This document shows positions 33,805-43,270 of a DNA stretch of 64,000 nt, piece by piece. The DNA comes from Nostoc sp. MS1 (GTDB lineage: Bacteria; Cyanobacteriota; Cyanobacteriia; Cyanobacteriales; Nostocaceae), in NCBI RefSeq assembly GCF_019976755.1, contig NZ_AP023441.1:6197501-6261500 (forward strand). Direction: 5' to 3'. How positions within the stretch are numbered: the stretch's first letter is position 1; every line of letters begins with the position of its first letter. The position numbers and the translations under genes are program-made. The notes under the pieces are model-generated. The model made no database searches. It saw only the letters and a list, made by a program, of their open reading frames with translations, and had not been told where the DNA came from.

Positions 33805-34127
33805 TAAGTACACAACTTAAAGCACTAACAACTCAAATTCCTGATGAACAACAGCCAAAGCAAGTAAAAGTTGTGTTTGCTCAACACCTGCAACAAACTT
33901 TACTTGATGCGTTTAACCTTACTCCAGACATAATCAACTTATCTTCTGAAGAACAACAGGCATTAGCAAATTATCTTTACGCAAATAATCTCATCATCAA
34001 ATGCAAAGAAGCAGCCGTGCGGGTGTCTCCCCAAACCTGGGAAACAATTGAAGCGCGGATGTTGTTAGTTCAGGATATTTAAACGTTGTTTGAAAAGTAT
34101 TATTGCTGACATCAAAATCTTAATGAC

Positions 34128-34307
34128 CTAAGAGGTTGTTTGAAAAGGGATTAGCTGTGATTTTAACTACATTTTCACCCCCCTTAATCCCCCCTTGGCA
34201 AGGGGAGAAACTAGAAATTCAGTTCCCTCCCCTTTGCAAGGGGAGGGTTAGGGTGGGGTAAAAAAATCTTTGATACATCAATCATGACTTTCCAAACATC
34301 CTCTAAG
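34128..34307. repeat. MITE-like element abutting the ABC exporter stop codon
   Basis: Ends are inverted copies: TAAGAGGTTGTTTGAAAAG on the left and, reverse-complemented, TTAGAGGATGTTTGGAAAG on the right. The inside holds the CCCCCTTGGCAAGGGGAG / CCCTTTGCAAGGGGAGGG palindromic block (34176-34260). A partial extra copy of the end (GTTGTTTGAAAAG) lies at 34085-34097. The right end overlaps the stop codon of the ABC gene. Confidence 0.65.
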
Positions 34308-36027
34308 AAAACTGTTGGGCATAAAACCTAGCATAACGATTCTCTAAGGCTAACAGTTCCTCATGAGTACCTGATTCAACTATTTGCCCTCGTTCTAAAA
34401 CTAGAATCCGATCGCACCTCCTCACGGTACTTAAACGGTGAGCAATAATAAATACTGTGCGATTCACCATCAATCTTTCTAAAGCTTCCTGTACCAACGC
34501 CTCAGACTCAGAATCTAAGGCTGATGTCGCCTCATCTAGTATCAAAATTTGCGGGTTCAGCAACACCGCACGGGCGATCGCAATTCTTTGGCGTTGTCCA
34601 CCAGATAAATTTACACCCCGTTCACCTACCCAAGTATCGTAACCCTCTGGCAGTTGGGTAATAAATTGATGGGCGTTAGCAATTTTCGCCGCCGCCACGA
34701 CTGCTTCTAAATCAAATACTTCCTTCCCAAAGGCGATATTTTGAGCAACTGTACCGGAAAACATCACTGTTTCTTGGGGAACAATGCCAATTTGTTGTCG
34801 CAGACTTTCTAGCCTGACATCGCGGATATCCATGTCGTCAATCAAGATTTCTCCGGTTGAGGGGTCATAAAAACGGGGGAGGAGATTGACAAAGGTGGTT
34901 TTACCCGCACCTGAAGCACCAACAAGGGCGATCGCTTCCCCTGGAAATGCTAATAAACTAATATCTTTTAAGACGGCTTCCCCTGCTTTATAAGCAAATG
35001 TCACGCCCCGATATTCAACTTTTCCCTTAACCGCAGGTAAGCTAACTGCATTCGGTTTTTCCACAACCGTAGGCTGCATCACCATTAACTCAAAAATTCG
35101 GTCAACAGAAGCTTCCCCTTGCTTAAATTCATTGTAATTGTTCGTTACATGACCGATGGGATCAATTAATAACCCGGCTGCGGCTAAATAACTAAAAAAT
35201 TCACCTACAGTTAAATTGTTTTGCTGAATTTGCCACGCTCCCACCATCAGCAAAGATAATGCACTCAACGCTTCCAAAAATCCCACAATCGGGATTTGTA
35301 TTGCCTTGAGACGTTCGGTTGAGTATTTGGCTTGAAAACTCCGTTCTGCTTCCCGGCTAAATCTGGTAACTTCGTACTTTTCTGCCGCAAATGCCCGAAT
35401 TAAACGAATCCCACTGAAAACTTCTGTGAGAATTGCCGATAAATCAGAAACACGATTTTGGCTTCTCAGGGAATATTTACGTAACCTTTCCCCAAACCAA
35501 CCAATTAAAATCCCCATCAATGGGGCAACAACCACCGTTGCTAATGTGAGTTGCCAGTTGAGGTAAATCATGTAAATTGGGATGGCTACCAACTGCAACA
35601 CACAGGGAATAAAATCATGAAATAACTTATTAACTACTTCGCCAATGCGGTCAATATCTTCTGTGAGGCGGTATGATAAATCACCTGCTTTGGCTGTTTC
35701 AAAGTAGCTTAAGTCTAACTTTTGCAGATGGGTATAAACTTGCTTGCGGAGATGAAAAGCCACCCGTAAAGCTGCTTTAGACATAAAAATATCTTGCACA
35801 GATTGAAAAACGCCCCGCACAAGAAACACTAAACCTAAGATTGCAGCTAACTGAGCGATCGCAACTACATTACCTTGTCCAAAAGGATTTGCTAACTTAC
35901 CCGCAAAGTTAATTAAGGTTAATGTCGCCAGTACATATCCCAAAATGCCGACAAGTCCCTTAGTGATATTCTGCCACTGGGGTCTAATATAGGGCAGCAG
36001 TTGCCAGTAATTAGAACGAGTTTTCAA
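34303..36027 (-). CDS. ABC transporter, fused permease and ATPase (MsbA-like)
   Basis: A 574-residue half-exporter: six-helix type 1 transmembrane domain (about 20-310) and an ATPase domain with Walker A GASGAGKTT (370-378), signature LSGGQRQR, Walker B ILILDEATSALD and H-loop IIAHRLST. It works as a homodimer, exporting lipids, polysaccharide precursors or drugs; substrate unknown. Related proteins include the heterocyst-envelope exporter HepA, but nothing nearby supports that role. Its stop codon lies in a MITE end. Confidence 0.88.
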   Translation of the reverse strand: MKTRSNYWQLLPYIRPQWQNITKGLVGILGYVLATLTLINFAGKLANPFGQGNVVAIAQLAAILGLVFLVRGVFQSVQDIFMSKAALRVAFHLRKQVYTHLQKLDLSYFETAKAGDLSYRLTEDIDRIGEVVNKLFHDFIPCVLQLVAIPIYMIYLNWQLTLATVVVAPLMGILIGWFGERLRKYSLRSQNRVSDLSAILTEVFSGIRLIRAFAAEKYEVTRFSREAERSFQAKYSTERLKAIQIPIVGFLEALSALSLLMVGAWQIQQNNLTVGEFFSYLAAAGLLIDPIGHVTNNYNEFKQGEASVDRIFELMVMQPTVVEKPNAVSLPAVKGKVEYRGVTFAYKAGEAVLKDISLLAFPGEAIALVGASGAGKTTFVNLLPRFYDPSTGEILIDDMDIRDVRLESLRQQIGIVPQETVMFSGTVAQNIAFGKEVFDLEAVVAAAKIANAHQFITQLPEGYDTWVGERGVNLSGGQRQRIAIARAVLLNPQILILDEATSALDSESEALVQEALERLMVNRTVFIIAHRLSTVRRCDRILVLERGQIVESGTHEELLALENRYARFYAQQFS

Positions 36028-36151
36028 GCTGTCACATCCACAAAAATATATTCCTTTGTTAGACGCTACCAGCTTTTGTGTAGTTTCAGTCCATTAACAA
36101 TACCCATTTTCTAGGACTACTGACTACTGACAACTGACTCCTAACAAAAAA

Positions 36152-36475
36152 CTACTTGACAGACACAGCATCAACATCAACTGTTTTTTCACTCGCAGTA
36201 GTAGACTCTGCTGTGGTATTTGTAGTTGCGGTATCGGTATTAGATTCGCCCTTGCGTGCTTTCCAACCTTCAAGTACCAGCCCAGATACTTCAGTCACTA
36301 AAATTGACAACACTAAAAAGTCATCAATCTCACCCACAAAAGGAATAAAATCTGGAGCAATATCAATTGGGCTGACAACATAAAGTAACGTTGCCAAAAT
36401 TACCCATATCCGATATTTGGGATTACGCAACAAGTTACGATACCAGTTATACAGTGATTGAATGGAAAAATTCAT
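36152..36475 (-). CDS. DUF1232 (YkvA-like) small membrane protein
   Basis: A 107-residue protein with the DUF1232 signature, a hydrophobic segment with the motif SPIDIAPDFIPFVGEIDD (about 35-52). One or two membrane segments, then a Thr/Ser/Ala-rich tail (TDTATTNTTAESTTASEK) that is probably disordered. Function unknown. 125 bp upstream of the ABC exporter gene on the same strand. Confidence 0.82.
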   Translation of the reverse strand: MNFSIQSLYNWYRNLLRNPKYRIWVILATLLYVVSPIDIAPDFIPFVGEIDDFLVLSILVTEVSGLVLEGWKARKGESNTDTATTNTTAESTTASEKTVDVDAVSVK

Positions 36476-37111
36476 ATTCTAACCCTCTATTTACCTATGA
36501 TTCTGGCAAATTACCTTAGAAAATTCCGGTAGAAATAACCGTCCGAGTAAGTCTGGTAGACACCACTGAGACTTAGGACGAAATTAACCCTAATCACACT
36601 TCAATATATATTGAATTTAATATAATTCTGTCAGTCTATTGATATATTCAATTTTTTTACTTTTAACCAATAGATATATTTATTATGGGTGTATAAAGAT
36701 TTGAAGTTTATTTATAAATACATATAACTTATGTTTGAGCAAATATCGTAAATAGTTTTATTATTAAATATAGATTTGTCAATATTCAGAATTATTCGCA
36801 TAAAAATTGAAGCTATACTTAATGTTATAATATTGATTAAAATAAATCTTGTTTATAATATTCTGCGGTTGAAAAACAATAGAGATACTTGCTCAGTAAG
36901 CCACACAACCTCAATATAAGCTTAAATTATTAGCCAACTACAGAAGGTAAATATCTCAGACTTTTACTCATAATCAACCCATATGATATTAAATTACTTT
37001 AAAGGCACTGCCCGATGAGAAGATAAAATGTCAAGATAATATTCTATTTTTTGTTAGTTCTCTTATTCCACTTCATGTAGAATTAAAGGATAAGGTTAAC
37101 ATTAGAGAATC
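36476..37111. other. Intergenic region without recognised features
   Basis: About 640 bp, very AT-rich, between divergent genes. I find no gene, RNA or strong palindrome. Confidence 0.5.
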
Positions 37112-37405
37112 ATGTCAGATTTAAGAGCAGAGTTATCAGAAACCATCGATGAGTCAGAGTGGGAATGGTTGATTCCTCATGTGAAAAGAGATGCTGTGAT
37201 CGTGGTTTCTTTAGATTTAGATTTGCTAGATGTCGGAGAAGCGATCGCCAATGATAATATTCCCTCAGTCCAACGGTGGATTGATGAGCAATTGATTAGT
37301 AAACCTTCCGACCAGCAACTAGGACAATGGAACAATAATCAGCAAAAGAGATTTAACACGCTAATAATACAGCCCTATGTCCTAGTTCAAGAAATAGCAG
37401 CTTAA
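37112..37405 (+). CDS. DUF2288 family protein
   Basis: A 97-residue soluble protein matching the DUF2288 pattern (AELSETIDESEWEWLIPHVK, RDAVIVVSLDLDLLDVGEAI, then QRWIDEQLISKPSDQQLGQW). Widely conserved in cyanobacteria and proteobacteria, function unknown. ATG start. A heptamer repeat follows. Confidence 0.8.
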   Translation: MSDLRAELSETIDESEWEWLIPHVKRDAVIVVSLDLDLLDVGEAIANDNIPSVQRWIDEQLISKPSDQQLGQWNNNQQKRFNTLIIQPYVLVQEIAA

Positions 37406-37435
37406 TATAACCAAGAGCAGAGGAGCAGAGGAAAA

Positions 37436-37470
37436 TAACTGTGGACTATGGACTATGGACTATGGACTAA
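37436..37470. repeat. Tandem GGACTAT heptamers
   Basis: Four units of (G)GACTATG (37440-37468). They run into the stop of the YdcF-like gene. Confidence 0.75.
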
Positions 37471-38036
37471 CGCCTGTACTTTTCATCCGCGCCTGTATAA
37501 CCAGTAGCCACCCACAGCAAAGCCCTCACTCCATCACGAAAAGATTTTTCCATCGGTTCGGACGACTGCTGTGAAGGTACTGATATGGGTTTAAAGGTAA
37601 TTCCTCGACTCCCTAAAACTATCTCGCCAATTACACAGGCGCGGCGCATATGGAAATCTGAGGTAATTAAATAAACACTTTTAATCCCACGAGATTGTAA
37701 CTCATCTACCAATGTAGTAAAATTAGTTACAGTATCTACCGCTTCGTAGTCTAAATGTAAGCGCTTAGAATCAATGCCAGCTTTGGCAAACACCAGTCTA
37801 GTATATTTAGGTGGACTACCTCCAGAAATCCAAATCGGTAAATTTGGATGCCTACGGGCAAAGCTAGCAGTAAATTTTTCTCTTTCTAAATTTTTAGTGG
37901 AGCCACCTAAAACTATAACTGCTTGGGGTGAGGTGTCGTTATCTTTCGCTTCTTTGTATCCAAACCACATGAGTAGCGGTAAAACTAGCACCGCAAATGG
38001 AAATGATTTACCTCTAAACAATAAATTATTCTTCAA
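37467..38036 (-). CDS. YdcF-family (DUF218) protein
   Basis: A 189-residue protein with an N-terminal signal anchor (about 11-27) and the DUF218 motifs AVIVLGGSTKNLERE, IWISGGSPPKYTR, DTVTNFTTL and YLITSDFHMRRA. The family includes SanA and YdcF, envelope proteins of unclear biochemistry. The start appears to be TTG at 38036, since the next Met (residue 23) would remove the anchor. Confidence 0.82.
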   Translation of the reverse strand: MKNNLLFRGKSFPFAVLVLPLLMWFGYKEAKDNDTSPQAVIVLGGSTKNLEREKFTASFARRHPNLPIWISGGSPPKYTRLVFAKAGIDSKRLHLDYEAVDTVTNFTTLVDELQSRGIKSVYLITSDFHMRRACVIGEIVLGSRGITFKPISVPSQQSSEPMEKSFRDGVRALLWVATGYTGADEKYRR

Positions 38037-38951
38037 GGCTCTATAAGTTGAACTATAAGGACTAAATTTTCTCGGATATAAGCAAAATATCTATGTAGGT
38101 TAGCAGATTTTGGCAGAATCTACCCTAGCAGGAATACCTGATACTGATTGACATAATTTTTCTACACATGTAGCTATGATGATATGAAAATAATTACTGA
38201 CTATTTGTCTAATCTAACTATCTTTTGGTGATGGAACTGGTGTGGTTTAAGTGGAAATTGGCATGTAGCAAATGCAAAATGTTATTGCTGTCATGCTTGG
38301 TAATAAAGAAGTAGAATAATTTATAATATATACTTATGGATAAACTTCTAAATACTTTTAATGCTTATATTTAATTAAGACTCCTATTTGAGAATTGCTT
38401 GTAATAAAGATAGTTAATTATATGTACCTTTAGCGTATGCTAGTCGGCCGATTAATCATAAGTTACTCCAGTCTAGTAGTCCTAAACTATTTAATAACTT
38501 ATTCAATGAATTAAAACACTATCAGATAGTACAAATTTACTGATTGCTGTTCTACCACCCTTAGAAGTTATTTATAAAGTAAAAATAAAATTCTTGTAGG
38601 GTGTGTTAGGCGCAGACTTTGACTATAGGTTCTCATGAAAAATCTGATAAAAGCGCCTAACGCACCATCTGATCTAACGGTGCGTTAGGCTGAAGTCATA
38701 ACGCATCCTACCGGCTACTGGCTAATCATTGTTTTACTACCTTTATATTCCTACACTCCAAAACTAACGTTTTTGGTACACAACGCCAAAAATTGACCAA
38801 TTATAGAGATTTCCCTTTTGCCTGTTGCCCGTTTCCTGTTCCCTTTTAATTTCGTCAGTCCTGCTTTAGAAGCACTTATTCCTGGGAAACCGTCGATAAT
38901 AGAAATAGCGTAAATAAATGTAAACAATTCTCAGGCAGGGCAGAATCATTC
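38037..38951. other. Long intergenic region with one MITE-like repeat
   Basis: About 900 bp between divergent genes. Apart from the repeat at 38596-38711 I see no gene, RNA or clear promoter. The right end should carry the promoter of the ArsA-like gene. Confidence 0.5.
38596..38711. repeat. MITE-like repeat, GTAGGGTGTGTTAGGCGC type
   Basis: 116 bp with imperfect inverted ends (left GTAGGGTGTGTTA; right, reverse-complemented, GTAGGATGCGTTA) and inner AAAGCGCCTAACGCACC and GGTGCGTTAGGCTGAA. Homologous to 29769-29872 and related to 51328-51519. Confidence 0.75.
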
Positions 38952-40139
38952 ATGCGAGTAATTTTGATGACAGGGAAAGGCGGCGTAGGTAAAACCTCCG
39001 TGGCGGCTGCAACTGGACTTCGTTGTGCAGAGTTGGGCTATCGTACACTCGTCTTGAGTACAGACCCCGCACACTCATTAGCGGATAGTTTTGACATGGA
39101 ACTAGGCCATGCACCTAAACAAATTCGTCCCAACCTGTGGGGTGCAGAACTAGATGCGCTGCAAGAACTAGAAGGAAACTGGGGTGCGGTGAAGCGCTAC
39201 ATTACCCAAGTTTTACAAGCTAGAGGTTTGGATGGAGTACAAGCAGAAGAATTAGCTATTCTCCCAGGAATGGATGAGATTTTTGGCTTGGTGAGAATGA
39301 AGCGCCACTATGATGAAGGCGAGTTTGATGTCTTAATTATCGATTCTGCTCCCACTGGTACTGCGTTGCGGCTGTTGAGTTTACCAGAAGTCGGCGGTTG
39401 GTATATGCGCCGTTTCTACAAGCCATTTCAAAACATCTCTGTCGCCTTGCGTCCATTAGTTGAACCTATCTTTAAACCAATTGCTGGTTTTTCCTTACCA
39501 GATAAAGAGGTGATGGATGCACCTTATGAGTTTTACGAACAAATTGAAGCTTTGGAGAAAGTATTAACTGATAATACACAAACTTCAGTGCGTTTGGTTA
39601 CTAACCCTGAGAAGATGGTTATTAAAGAATCACTACGCGCCCACGCTTATTTAAGCTTATACAATGTAGCTACAGATTTAGTTGTGGCTAATCGTATTAT
39701 TCCTCCTCAAGTGGAAGATCCATTTTTCCAACGTTGGAAACAAAATCAGGAAGAATACCGTCAAGAAATTCATGAGAATTTTCATCCATTACCTGTGAAA
39801 GAAGTACCACTATTTTCAGAAGAAATGTGTGGACTAGCAGCGCTAGAGCGTTTAAAAGACACTCTTTATAAAGATGAAGACCCAACTCAGGTATATTATA
39901 AAGAAACAACTGTAAGAGTTGTTCAGGAGCAGAATCAATACAGTTTGGAATTGTATTTACCTGGGATTCCTAAAAATCAAGTTCAACTGAATAAATCTGG
40001 AGATGAGTTAAACATTACTATTGGCAATCATCGCCGGAATCTTGTACTACCACAGGCTTTAGCAGCTTTAAAACCCACAGGCGCAAAGATGGAAGACGAT
40101 TATTTAAAAATCCGCTTTTCTGATGGGGCGAAAGTTTAA
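38952..40139 (+). CDS. ArsA/Get3-like ATPase with C-terminal Hsp20-like domain
   Basis: A 395-residue P-loop ATPase: KGGVGKTS (about 9-16), STDPAHSLADSF, FDVLIIDSAPTGTALRLL, then a C-terminal domain of about 80 residues (YSLELYLPGIPKNQVQLNKS, NLVLPQALAAL) resembling the alpha-crystallin fold. ArsA/Get3 proteins deliver tail-anchored proteins or pump arsenite; no ars genes or arsenite-binding cysteines are evident, so a targeting or chaperone role is more likely. Single polypeptide with one ATPase half, like Get3. Confidence 0.85.
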   Translation: MRVILMTGKGGVGKTSVAAATGLRCAELGYRTLVLSTDPAHSLADSFDMELGHAPKQIRPNLWGAELDALQELEGNWGAVKRYITQVLQARGLDGVQAEELAILPGMDEIFGLVRMKRHYDEGEFDVLIIDSAPTGTALRLLSLPEVGGWYMRRFYKPFQNISVALRPLVEPIFKPIAGFSLPDKEVMDAPYEFYEQIEALEKVLTDNTQTSVRLVTNPEKMVIKESLRAHAYLSLYNVATDLVVANRIIPPQVEDPFFQRWKQNQEEYRQEIHENFHPLPVKEVPLFSEEMCGLAALERLKDTLYKDEDPTQVYYKETTVRVVQEQNQYSLELYLPGIPKNQVQLNKSGDELNITIGNHRRNLVLPQALAALKPTGAKMEDDYLKIRFSDGAKV

Positions 40140-40459
40140 TGTTGTTGATTTATCAGCACCATTAAGAATTTATTTTTTGGTTATCTTCTTGATAAAGATG
40201 CGAGTAATATCGTGTCTTTTTTATTTTTTGTAATTAATTTTGATATAGTTACTCAATTCCAACTCAATTTTTACTTTACCTATATCTCGATAAATTGTAG
40301 TCAATTTTAAGTATAAAGATTTATAAAAAACCAGATATGTTTCTTCATGAGAATTTGACCGTAATTATACGGTAGACAATGTATTTCTTTAAAATTAAAA
40401 ATATTTTTATATTTATTACAAAAACCATAATTATCCTCAATTTAATTTAAAGAAAAGCA
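40140..40459. other. Intergenic region
   Basis: 320 bp, AT-rich, between two co-directional genes. Nothing specific is seen; the kinase promoter is presumably here. Confidence 0.4.
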
Positions 40460-43222
40460 ATGTTATCTACCGCAAATGGAAATTCTCTAGTCAGCCTGAA
40501 TCAAGAAAGCGTATTGCGTCGTATTACAAATCGCATTCGTCAATCTTTAGAGTTGGAGGATATCATCACAGCAACAACGGCTGAAGTACGCGCTTTATTG
40601 GGTACTGATAGAGTGATGATTTATAAATTTCATGCTGATGGAAGCGGTCAGGTAATTGCTGAATCAATTTATGAAAATCGTCTACCTTCACTACTGGGGT
40701 TGAATTTCCCGGCTGATGATATTCCCCCCCAGGCGCGGGAACTTTTTACTAAGTCCAAGGTACGTTCTGTAGTCAATGTAGATACACAACAGATTGGTCA
40801 AAGCCCTGTACGTGACTTAGAAACGGGAGAATTAATTACGGAAGAAATTCGTTACCGTCCTGTAGACCCTTGCCATGTGGAATACTTAACGGCGATGGGA
40901 GTGAAATCTTCTGTAGTTGCGCCTATTTTCCATGAAGATGCTCTTTGGGGGTTATTGGTATCCCATCACTCCCACAGCCGGACGGTTTCTGAAGATGAGT
41001 TGGAAGCTATGCAGATGATTGTAGACCAACTTGCGGTAGCGATCGCGCAAAGTCATCTCCTCACCCAAGCCCGTGCTAAAGCCCAACGAGAAGCCGTCAT
41101 TAATCGTATTGCAACTTTACTCCACTCATTGCCAACGATAGTCTTACAACCAGCTTTAGAAGCAGCTGTTGCTGCTTTGGGTGGTGTTGGCGGTAGGCTT
41201 TGTTTAAAAAATCAAACTATTGACTTACAAAATGGTGATTATCACAGTTTAGGAGAATGCTTAATCCCAGGCAGTAAATGTATCCAGCTTTATGCCTGCG
41301 GACAACAACCTGTAATTTCCGAACCAACTATTTATCCACTGATTGAGCAGTATAGTGTCTGGCAAGAACACTACAAATCTCATCCTCATGAGGTGTGGGC
41401 AATTAATGATATTTATCAAACTCCCGCTTTACGAAGTCTGCAACCACTGTTTCAGCCGACAAAAATTCGTAGTCTTTTATTCATCCCTCTAGAATACCGT
41501 CAAAAGTTATTAGGCTACTTAACTATTTTTCGCAATGAGATAGATACAGAAACCCTTTGGGCGGGTCAATTTGACCCTGACAACAGGCAAGCTTTCCCAC
41601 GTATATCATTTAATTTATGGCGTGATACTAAAAAGTCACAAGCTCAACAATGGACAGGCGAAGATATTGAACTAGCTAAAGAAATTGGTAAACACTTTGC
41701 CTCAGCTATTCAGCAGTATGAACTGTACCACCAAGTACAAGCTTTTAACGAAAATTTAGAAAAACAAGTTAAAAAACGCACCTTAGAATTACAAAATTCA
41801 ACTGAACAACAACAAGCTGTATTTGGTGTTATTTCTAAAATTCGTGAATTGTTAGATACTAATAGTATTTTCCAAACAACTACCAAAGAAGTTTGCCAAT
41901 TAATCAAAGCTGATAGAGTTTCTGTATATCGCTTTGATGCTGACTGGGGTGGCTCATTTGTTGGTGATTTTGAAGCTACCAGCCCTCACTGGTCAAATGA
42001 ATCCAAAATAGGTATTAATTTAGTTTGGAATGATACTTACTTACAAGACACAGAGGGAGGACGTTATCGTTACAATGAAACATTTGCCGTAGATGACATT
42101 TATAAAATGGGGTTTACTCAGTGTCATCTAGATAATTTAGAACAGTATCAAATAACTGCTTTTGTCCTGGCTCCTATCTTTTTTGGGCAAAGACTTTGGG
42201 GTTTACTAACAACTTATCAACATACTGGCCCCCGTCAATGGAAAACTTCAGAAGTTAATTTCCTTACACAAATTGCTGCCCAATTAGGAGTAGCATTACA
42301 ACAGGCTGAACTACTTAACCAAACACAGCAACAGGCCCAAAAGTTAACTCAAGCACTGCATAATTTACAACAAACCCAAACCCAACTCATTCAAACAGAA
42401 AAAATGTCTTCATTGGGTCAATTAGTTGCAGGTGTGGCTCACGAAATTAATAACCCTGTTAACTTTATTTATGGCAACCTCAGTCATGTGAGCGAATATG
42501 CTCAAGATTTACTCAAGATATTGGAAATGTATCAGCAAGAATTGCCTCATCCTAGTGTGGAAATTTTGGAGGAAATAGACACAATAGATTTAGAGTTTTT
42601 ATCTGAAGATTTGCCGAAAACTCTGGCTTCTATGCAGGTAGGCGTGGAACGTATCCGCCAAATTGTCATGTCTTTACGGACTTTTTCTCGCCTTGATGAA
42701 GCAGAAATGAAAGCTGTAAATATTCATGAGGGTATTGATAGCACCTTGATGATTTTACAACATCGTTTGAAAGCTAAACCGGAAATGGCTGGGATTAAGC
42801 TAATTAAGGAATATGGTGATCTGCCTTTGGTGGAATGCTACGCTGGACAGATGAATCAGGTATTCATGAATGTTTTGAGTAACGCTCTTGATGCTTTAGA
42901 AGATTATCGTGAGTCAGAATTAAATAATCATCCTGGTCAAATCGTTATATCTACTACTCTTGGGCAAATCGAAGATAGGGTTAAAAGTGTAGTAATTCGG
43001 ATTGCAGATAATGGGCCGGGTATACCAGAAGATGTGAGAGTGAGAATATGTGATCCATTTTTTACAACCAAGCCAGTTGGTAAAGGTACTGGTTTAGGCT
43101 TGTCTATTAGTTACAAAATTGTAGTAGATAAGCATGGTGGTGTTTTTAAATGCAGTTCTCAATTAGGCTCAGGTACAGAGTTTTGGATTGAAATTCCTAT
43201 TCAGCAAGCGTTATTCAGTTGA
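40460..43222 (+). CDS. Histidine kinase with two bilin-type GAF domains
   Basis: A 920-residue sensor kinase. GAF1 (about 35-200) has PADDIPPQAR (84-93) and DPCHVEYLTAMGV with Cys138-His139, like phytochromes and cyanobacteriochromes. A weaker GAF follows (about 210-420), then a short coiled coil. GAF3 (about 455-620) has GFTQCHLDNL with Cys555-His556, a second likely bilin site. The kinase part has GVAHEINNPVNF (H661) and an ATPase domain ending DNGPGIPEDVR, KPVGKGTGLGLSISY. No membrane segment, no receiver domain. A light-sensing role is inferred; no response regulator is adjacent. Confidence 0.87.
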   Translation: MLSTANGNSLVSLNQESVLRRITNRIRQSLELEDIITATTAEVRALLGTDRVMIYKFHADGSGQVIAESIYENRLPSLLGLNFPADDIPPQARELFTKSKVRSVVNVDTQQIGQSPVRDLETGELITEEIRYRPVDPCHVEYLTAMGVKSSVVAPIFHEDALWGLLVSHHSHSRTVSEDELEAMQMIVDQLAVAIAQSHLLTQARAKAQREAVINRIATLLHSLPTIVLQPALEAAVAALGGVGGRLCLKNQTIDLQNGDYHSLGECLIPGSKCIQLYACGQQPVISEPTIYPLIEQYSVWQEHYKSHPHEVWAINDIYQTPALRSLQPLFQPTKIRSLLFIPLEYRQKLLGYLTIFRNEIDTETLWAGQFDPDNRQAFPRISFNLWRDTKKSQAQQWTGEDIELAKEIGKHFASAIQQYELYHQVQAFNENLEKQVKKRTLELQNSTEQQQAVFGVISKIRELLDTNSIFQTTTKEVCQLIKADRVSVYRFDADWGGSFVGDFEATSPHWSNESKIGINLVWNDTYLQDTEGGRYRYNETFAVDDIYKMGFTQCHLDNLEQYQITAFVLAPIFFGQRLWGLLTTYQHTGPRQWKTSEVNFLTQIAAQLGVALQQAELLNQTQQQAQKLTQALHNLQQTQTQLIQTEKMSSLGQLVAGVAHEINNPVNFIYGNLSHVSEYAQDLLKILEMYQQELPHPSVEILEEIDTIDLEFLSEDLPKTLASMQVGVERIRQIVMSLRTFSRLDEAEMKAVNIHEGIDSTLMILQHRLKAKPEMAGIKLIKEYGDLPLVECYAGQMNQVFMNVLSNALDALEDYRESELNNHPGQIVISTTLGQIEDRVKSVVIRIADNGPGIPEDVRVRICDPFFTTKPVGKGTGLGLSISYKIVVDKHGGVFKCSSQLGSGTEFWIEIPIQQALFS

Positions 43223-43246
43223 CAGTTGACAGTTGACAGTTGTTAT
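43219..43246 (+). repeat. Tandem TTGACAG heptamers
   Basis: Four (A)GTTGACAGTTGACAG units, the first overlapping the stop codon of the kinase gene. Confidence 0.7.
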
Positions 43247-43270
43247 TCTCCCACATCTCCCCCCACTTCC

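Larger units (their letters stand above)
30256..34082 (+). pseudogene. NACHT-domain NTPase gene, split by an IS5-type element
   Basis: The left part (30256-32131) encodes an N-terminal helical region, a NACHT P-loop NTPase (Walker A GGPGAGKST 136-144; Walker B LLILLDGLDEVP about 211-222; FIASCRTAAHR sensor) and the FSFSHLTLQEYLTAQY motif, then a simple-repeat segment. The right part (33811-34082) encodes a C-terminal helical domain (LSSEEQQALANYLYANNL, then EAAVRVSPQTWETIE). Removing 32132-33810 joins them in frame into 715 residues. Bacterial NACHT proteins are STAND sensors, several with proven anti-phage roles. As it stands the left part is a 628-residue truncated product lacking the C-terminal domain, so function may be lost. 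Confidence 0.88.

Noticed and set aside
34303..36027. ABC exporter as the transporter of the peptide cluster
   Set aside because: It is 29 kb away and lacks an N-terminal C39 peptidase domain.
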